The translations under genes and the position numbers were made by a program. A stretch of 64,000 nucleotides of DNA from Pseudomonadota bacterium (lineage in GTDB: Bacteria; Pseudomonadota; Gammaproteobacteria; Steroidobacterales; Steroidobacteraceae): the NCBI GenBank assembly GCA_016705325.1, contig JADIYJ010000006.1:254371-318370 (forward strand), written 5' to 3'. The notes under the pieces are model-generated. The model searched no databases. It was not told where the DNA came from and worked only from the letters and a program-made list of their open reading frames with translations. Positions 60,811-64,000 of the stretch are shown here, piece after piece. Numbering within the stretch: position 1 is the stretch's first letter; each line of letters opens with the position of its first letter.

Positions 60811-60979
60811 TTCAGACCGCTGCCGAGATATCCGCTCCGTATGCCTCGAAATCGGTCGGCCCGCGCCCGCCTGAACGTTGGTTCGGATCCCCGAGGATCC
60901 GTACATGCACGGCTTCCTCGAAGCGCGCCCCGGCAACATCCTTGCTGCTTTCGGCACGTCCAGAGGAGTTCGCGTCGTC

Positions 60980-62395
60980 ATGACCCACTCGCCCGAATCC
61001 CGTCATCGCCGTCCCGCGCACCGCTCGTGGGCCGAACCCTGGAAGGTCAAGGTGGTCGAGCCCATCAAGATGATGTCCCGCGCCGAACGCACGCGGGCCA
61101 TCGCCGAAGCGGGTTACAACACTTTCCTGCTGCGCTCCGAGGACGTCTACATCGACCTGCTGACCGACAGCGGCACCAGCGCGATGAGCGACTGGCAGTG
61201 GGCCGGCATGATGCTGGGCGACGAGGCCTACGCCGGCAGCCGCAACTTCTACAACCTCGAGGCGGCGATCCAGCAGCACTACGGCTACCGCCACATCGTC
61301 CCGACCCACCAGGGTCGCGGCGCCGAGAACCTGCTGTCGCGCATCCTGATCAAGCCCGGCGACTACGTGCCCGGCAACATGTACTTCACCACGACGCGGC
61401 TGCACCAGGAGCTGGCGGGCGGCACCTTTGTCGACGTGATCGTGCCGGAAGCCCACGACCCGAACGACGAGAGCCCGTTCAAGGGCAACGTCGACCTCGA
61501 TGCGCTCGAGGCGCTGATCCAGCGCGTGGGCGCCGACCGCATACCGTATGTCTGCATCGCGGGCACGGTGAACATGGCCGGTGGCCAGCCGATGTCCATG
61601 GCCAACACGCGGGCGGTGCGCGAGCTGACGTCCCGCCACGGCATCCGCGTGATGCTCGACGCCACGCGCGCAGTCGAGAACGCCTACTTCATCCAGCAGC
61701 GCGAGGCGGGCTATCGCGACAAGCCAGTGGCCGAGATCCTGCGCGAGTACTGCAGCTGCACCGACGGCTGCACCATGAGCGGCAAGAAGGACTCACTGGT
61801 CAACATCGGCGGCTGGCTGGCGCTGAACGACCCGCACCTGTACGAGGAAGCCAGCAACCTGGTCGTGGTGTACGAGGGGCTGCACACCTACGGCGGAATG
61901 GCCGGCCGCGACATGGAGGCCATGGCTCGCGGCATCGTCGAATCGGTCGATGACGAGCACATCCACGCCCGCGTCGGCCAGGTGGAATACCTCGGTCACA
62001 AGCTGATCGACATGGGCGTGCCCGTGGTGCGGCCGATCGGTGGCCACGCGGTCTATCTCGACGCGAAGGCGTTCTACCCGCACATCCGCCAGGACGATTT
62101 CCCGGCGCAGACACTGGCCGCGAACCTGTACGAGGATGCCGGTGTCCGCGCGATGGAGCGTGGCATCGTCTCGGCCGGTCGCGACGCCGCCACCGGTGCG
62201 CACCACTACCCTGCCCTCGAACTCGTCCGGCTGACGATTCCACGTCGCGTCTACACGCAGGCGCACATGGACATCGTCGCGGAATCAGCGGCAGCGGTGT
62301 TCGACGAGCGCGACACGGCCCGCGGGCTCAGGATGACCCACGAGCCGCGCTACCTGCGCTTCTTCCAGGCGCGGTTCGAGCCGCTGGCGGCTTGA
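60980..62395 (+). CDS. Tyrosine phenol-lyase-like PLP enzyme
   Basis: 471 residues. A tryptophanase/tyrosine phenol-lyase family beta-eliminating lyase: LLTDSGTSAMSDWQWAGMML, THQGRGAENLLSRILIKPGD, DGCTMSGKKDSLVNIGG with the PLP Lys, and EGLHTYGGMAGRDMEAMARG. Residues point to the tyrosine branch rather than tryptophanase: MYFTTTRLHQE and GVRAMERGIVSAGR (Thr and Arg that hold the phenol side in Tpl). It would cleave tyrosine to phenol, pyruvate and ammonia, or the reverse. No transporter or regulator nearby. Confidence 0.75.
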   Translation: MTHSPESRHRRPAHRSWAEPWKVKVVEPIKMMSRAERTRAIAEAGYNTFLLRSEDVYIDLLTDSGTSAMSDWQWAGMMLGDEAYAGSRNFYNLEAAIQQHYGYRHIVPTHQGRGAENLLSRILIKPGDYVPGNMYFTTTRLHQELAGGTFVDVIVPEAHDPNDESPFKGNVDLDALEALIQRVGADRIPYVCIAGTVNMAGGQPMSMANTRAVRELTSRHGIRVMLDATRAVENAYFIQQREAGYRDKPVAEILREYCSCTDGCTMSGKKDSLVNIGGWLALNDPHLYEEASNLVVVYEGLHTYGGMAGRDMEAMARGIVESVDDEHIHARVGQVEYLGHKLIDMGVPVVRPIGGHAVYLDAKAFYPHIRQDDFPAQTLAANLYEDAGVRAMERGIVSAGRDAATGAHHYPALELVRLTIPRRVYTQAHMDIVAESAAAVFDERDTARGLRMTHEPRYLRFFQARFEPLAA

Positions 62396-62527
62396 CGGCA
62401 GACGTTCCGCAACAATGACCGGTACCGGAGGCCACCCGCATGACCACGACGCTCCCACGCACAGCGATCCGCCTGTTCTCGCTCACCGCGCTGCGGGCGC
62501 TTTTCCGCCACCTGCAGGATGGCCGGC

Positions 62528-62683
62528 ATGACGATCAAGTCCGAATCCGTCCTGGTCGTCGACAGCGCCGAGTCCTACACCATCACGGTCGATTCGACCG
62601 AGGACGGCGTGCAGACGCACGAGGTGCTGCGCGCACTCCGCATCGGCGACTGTGCTGGCACCACTGTAAGTAAAGGCGATTAA
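62528..62683 (+). CDS. Hypothetical 51-aa protein
   Basis: MTIKSESVLVVDSAESYTIT then VDSTEDGVQTHEVLRALRIG, ending SKGD. Acidic, regular beta-like pattern, no family recognised. The ATG lies in a frame other than a longer low-quality frame starting at 62440; the choice between them is uncertain. Confidence 0.4.
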   Translation: MTIKSESVLVVDSAESYTITVDSTEDGVQTHEVLRALRIGDCAGTTVSKGD

Positions 62684-62725
62684 AGGCTACCCTTCTCCAC
62701 CGTCACCAACGCGGACAGCGACTCC

Positions 62726-62851
62726 ATGGCCAAGCCCCCGAATTACTCACAGCAGAAGAAGCAGCGCGAAGAAGCCGCGAAGAAGAAGCGCGAAGAAAAG
62801 CAGCAGCGCCGGCAGCAGAAGAAGGACGAAGCGCCGCCGCCGCCGAATTGA
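62726..62851 (+). CDS. Small Lys/Glu-rich protein, 41 aa
   Basis: MAKPPNYSQQKKQREEAAKK followed by more charged residues and ending DEAPPPPN. A similar MAKPPNY-plus-charged-helix protein is a recurring small conserved hypothetical in proteobacteria, from memory. Highly charged single helix, cytoplasmic. Confidence 0.6.
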   Translation: MAKPPNYSQQKKQREEAAKKKREEKQQRRQQKKDEAPPPPN

Positions 62852-62868
62852 CGGCGGGCGACAGCAGT

Positions 62869-63810
62869 TCACCCCACCGCGTCGTCCTCCATCATTCGCC
62901 GCAGCAGGGTGCTGGTCGTGACCGCAGGGTCCCAGCTGCACACGCGGTTGCGTCCGGCGGCCTTGGCCACCAGCAAGGCCTTGTCCGCCCTGTCGATGGA
63001 ATCCTCCACGCTGATGTCCGGTTCCAGCAACGCGAGACCGAACGACGCCGTCGTGGCAATCGGATGGCCGGCGGGGCTTGCGACGATCGGCGTTCCAGCG
63101 ATCTGCTCACGTATGTGACCGATCACCTTCTGCCCGATTGCCAGGTCGGCCCCAGGCAGCGAGATCAGGAACTCGTCGCCACCGTAGCGAAACACCTTGT
63201 CGTACGGCCGCAGGTGTTCCGTGACATGCCGCACCACGCCGGCCAGCACCTGGTCGCCGACGACATGCCCATGCCGGTCGTTGATCTCCTTGAGATGATC
63301 CAGGTCCATGAAAGCGATGCAGCACTGCTGTACGTTGCGGCGGGCGAGCTCGCGCCATTCGCGCAACGTGGGCAGCATCTCGACGCGGCCGTGGGCTCCG
63401 GTCAGCGCGTCGCGATCGCGCAGCGCCCCCGCGATCGCGTGCCGCAGCGAATCCAGTTCCAGCTGCAGGCGCTCGCAGCCGGCGACGAGGTCGTCATAGC
63501 CCGCACGGGAAACCGGCGTGCCGGTGGCCGCCTCACGCAGCATTTGTGCCGCGACCTGGTGCAACCTCTTGTGCTCGGCCTCGATGGCCGCGAATGCCGG
63601 CTGCTCCCGGAGTTCGACCGGTGCCTGCTCGTAGTACCAGCGGCCGAAACGACAGTGCCGATGAGCCAGCTCGTCGAGGTCGTTCGGATCACACGGCAAG
63701 CGGCAGACGATCGAGCGGATGAGGTCGTCGTGCCAGCGGGCGTGATCGTGCAGCGCCTGCTCCAGCTGCTCCAGCGACTTCTGCAACGCGGTCGGGTCCA
63801 TGCGCAGCAT
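62869..63810 (-). CDS. dgcZ: CZB-domain diguanylate cyclase, DgcZ-like
   Basis: 313 residues. N-terminal chemoreceptor zinc-binding (CZB) domain: LHDHARWHDDLIR, HRHCRFGRWYYEQ, EAEHKRLHQVAAQ supply the His/Cys zinc ligands. C-terminal GGDEF domain: MDLDHLKEINDRHGHVVGDQ, active site FRYGGDEFLI, with an RPYD inhibitory (I) site 5 residues before it. Same layout as E. coli DgcZ: zinc held by CZB is expected to inhibit c-di-GMP synthesis. ATG chosen with AGGTGA eight bases upstream. Confidence 0.88.
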   Translation of the reverse strand: MLRMDPTALQKSLEQLEQALHDHARWHDDLIRSIVCRLPCDPNDLDELAHRHCRFGRWYYEQAPVELREQPAFAAIEAEHKRLHQVAAQMLREAATGTPVSRAGYDDLVAGCERLQLELDSLRHAIAGALRDRDALTGAHGRVEMLPTLREWRELARRNVQQCCIAFMDLDHLKEINDRHGHVVGDQVLAGVVRHVTEHLRPYDKVFRYGGDEFLISLPGADLAIGQKVIGHIREQIAGTPIVASPAGHPIATTASFGLALLEPDISVEDSIDRADKALLVAKAAGRNRVCSWDPAVTTSTLLRRMMEDDAVG

Positions 63811-63968
63811 CGGGATTCACCTCACACTCCATGCGTGGCTACTGCAGTGCGACAGCCCCATGCCAAGGGTTGCGCAGGTTCGCTTCGACCGCAACCGCGC
63901 TCAATACCTAGGACGCGTGCCGTCATGCTCGCGCTCCCCGCGGGTTCCGGCAGTGTATCTTGACGGTC

Positions 63969-64000
63969 ATGAATTGCCTGCAGGACGAGACCGACTTCGA
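63969..64000 (+). CDS. Possible gene start at window end
   Basis: ATG followed by 9 codons (NCLQDETDF) and cut by the window edge. Too short to identify. Confidence 0.25.
   Translation, partial: MNCLQDETDF

Overview
The window is high-GC DNA, mostly chromosomal, from a gammaproteobacterium. Three things suggest this: a gamma-type LexA box (CTGT-N8-ACAG), a flavodoxin-type HemG, and the mix of wax-ester-synthase-like acyltransferases, DUF1302 outer-membrane protein, acyl-CoA enzymes and alkylsulfatase. That mix is reminiscent of Steroidobacter/Nevskia/Xanthomonas-like lineages, but I cannot place it more closely.

Positions 1 to about 29,700 look like a chromosomal backbone. In order they hold: an SDR / acyl-CoA dehydrogenase / SDR operon with a divergent LysR regulator; an M64-type peptidase cut short at an IS1182-like insertion; MgtC-like and PrsW-like membrane proteins; an OxyR-type site in front of ahpC-ahpF; a b-type cytochrome-like protein and hemG; a VWA protein; an RRM protein; infA; ppc; a DUF1302 protein; a divergent pair of WS/DGAT-like acyltransferases; and an SDR, a PH-domain protein and an acyl-CoA synthetase. 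Several of these genes are damaged (acyl-CoA dehydrogenase, ornithine cyclodeaminase homologue, acyl-CoA synthetase, a sirtuin fragment).

Positions about 30,000 to 61,000 are an accessory region. It starts with a DUF222/HNH nuclease gene behind a near-perfect LexA box. It carries about eleven toxin-antitoxin or TA-like modules (PIN/VapC, ParDE, HigBA, a COG3657-like pair, HEPN, DUF2283/DUF4258), most with an inverted repeat just upstream. Two parDE loci, one broken, sit in direct orientation on either side of an alkylsulfatase lipoprotein gene. A co-directional set follows: a RecB-like nuclease/SF1 helicase (two lesions), a 309-aa unknown protein, a HIT-protein remnant and an HNH nuclease. 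This set is split by an IS21-like element whose own istA is split by a recombinase-in-trio (RIT) element with strikingly mirrored ends.

The last 3 kb returns to backbone-like genes: a tyrosine phenol-lyase-like enzyme, two small ORFs and a DgcZ-like diguanylate cyclase.

Three patterns cut across the window. First, many genes keep both ends but have lost internal segments. Second, an 18-bp palindrome (ACGTTTCAGCTGAAACGT or its 14-bp core) recurs at four sites. Third, there are anomalous G/C homopolymer stretches near 11,521, 38,450 and 39,480 that may be sequence errors. All functional calls rest on reading the translations by eye; no database search was run.
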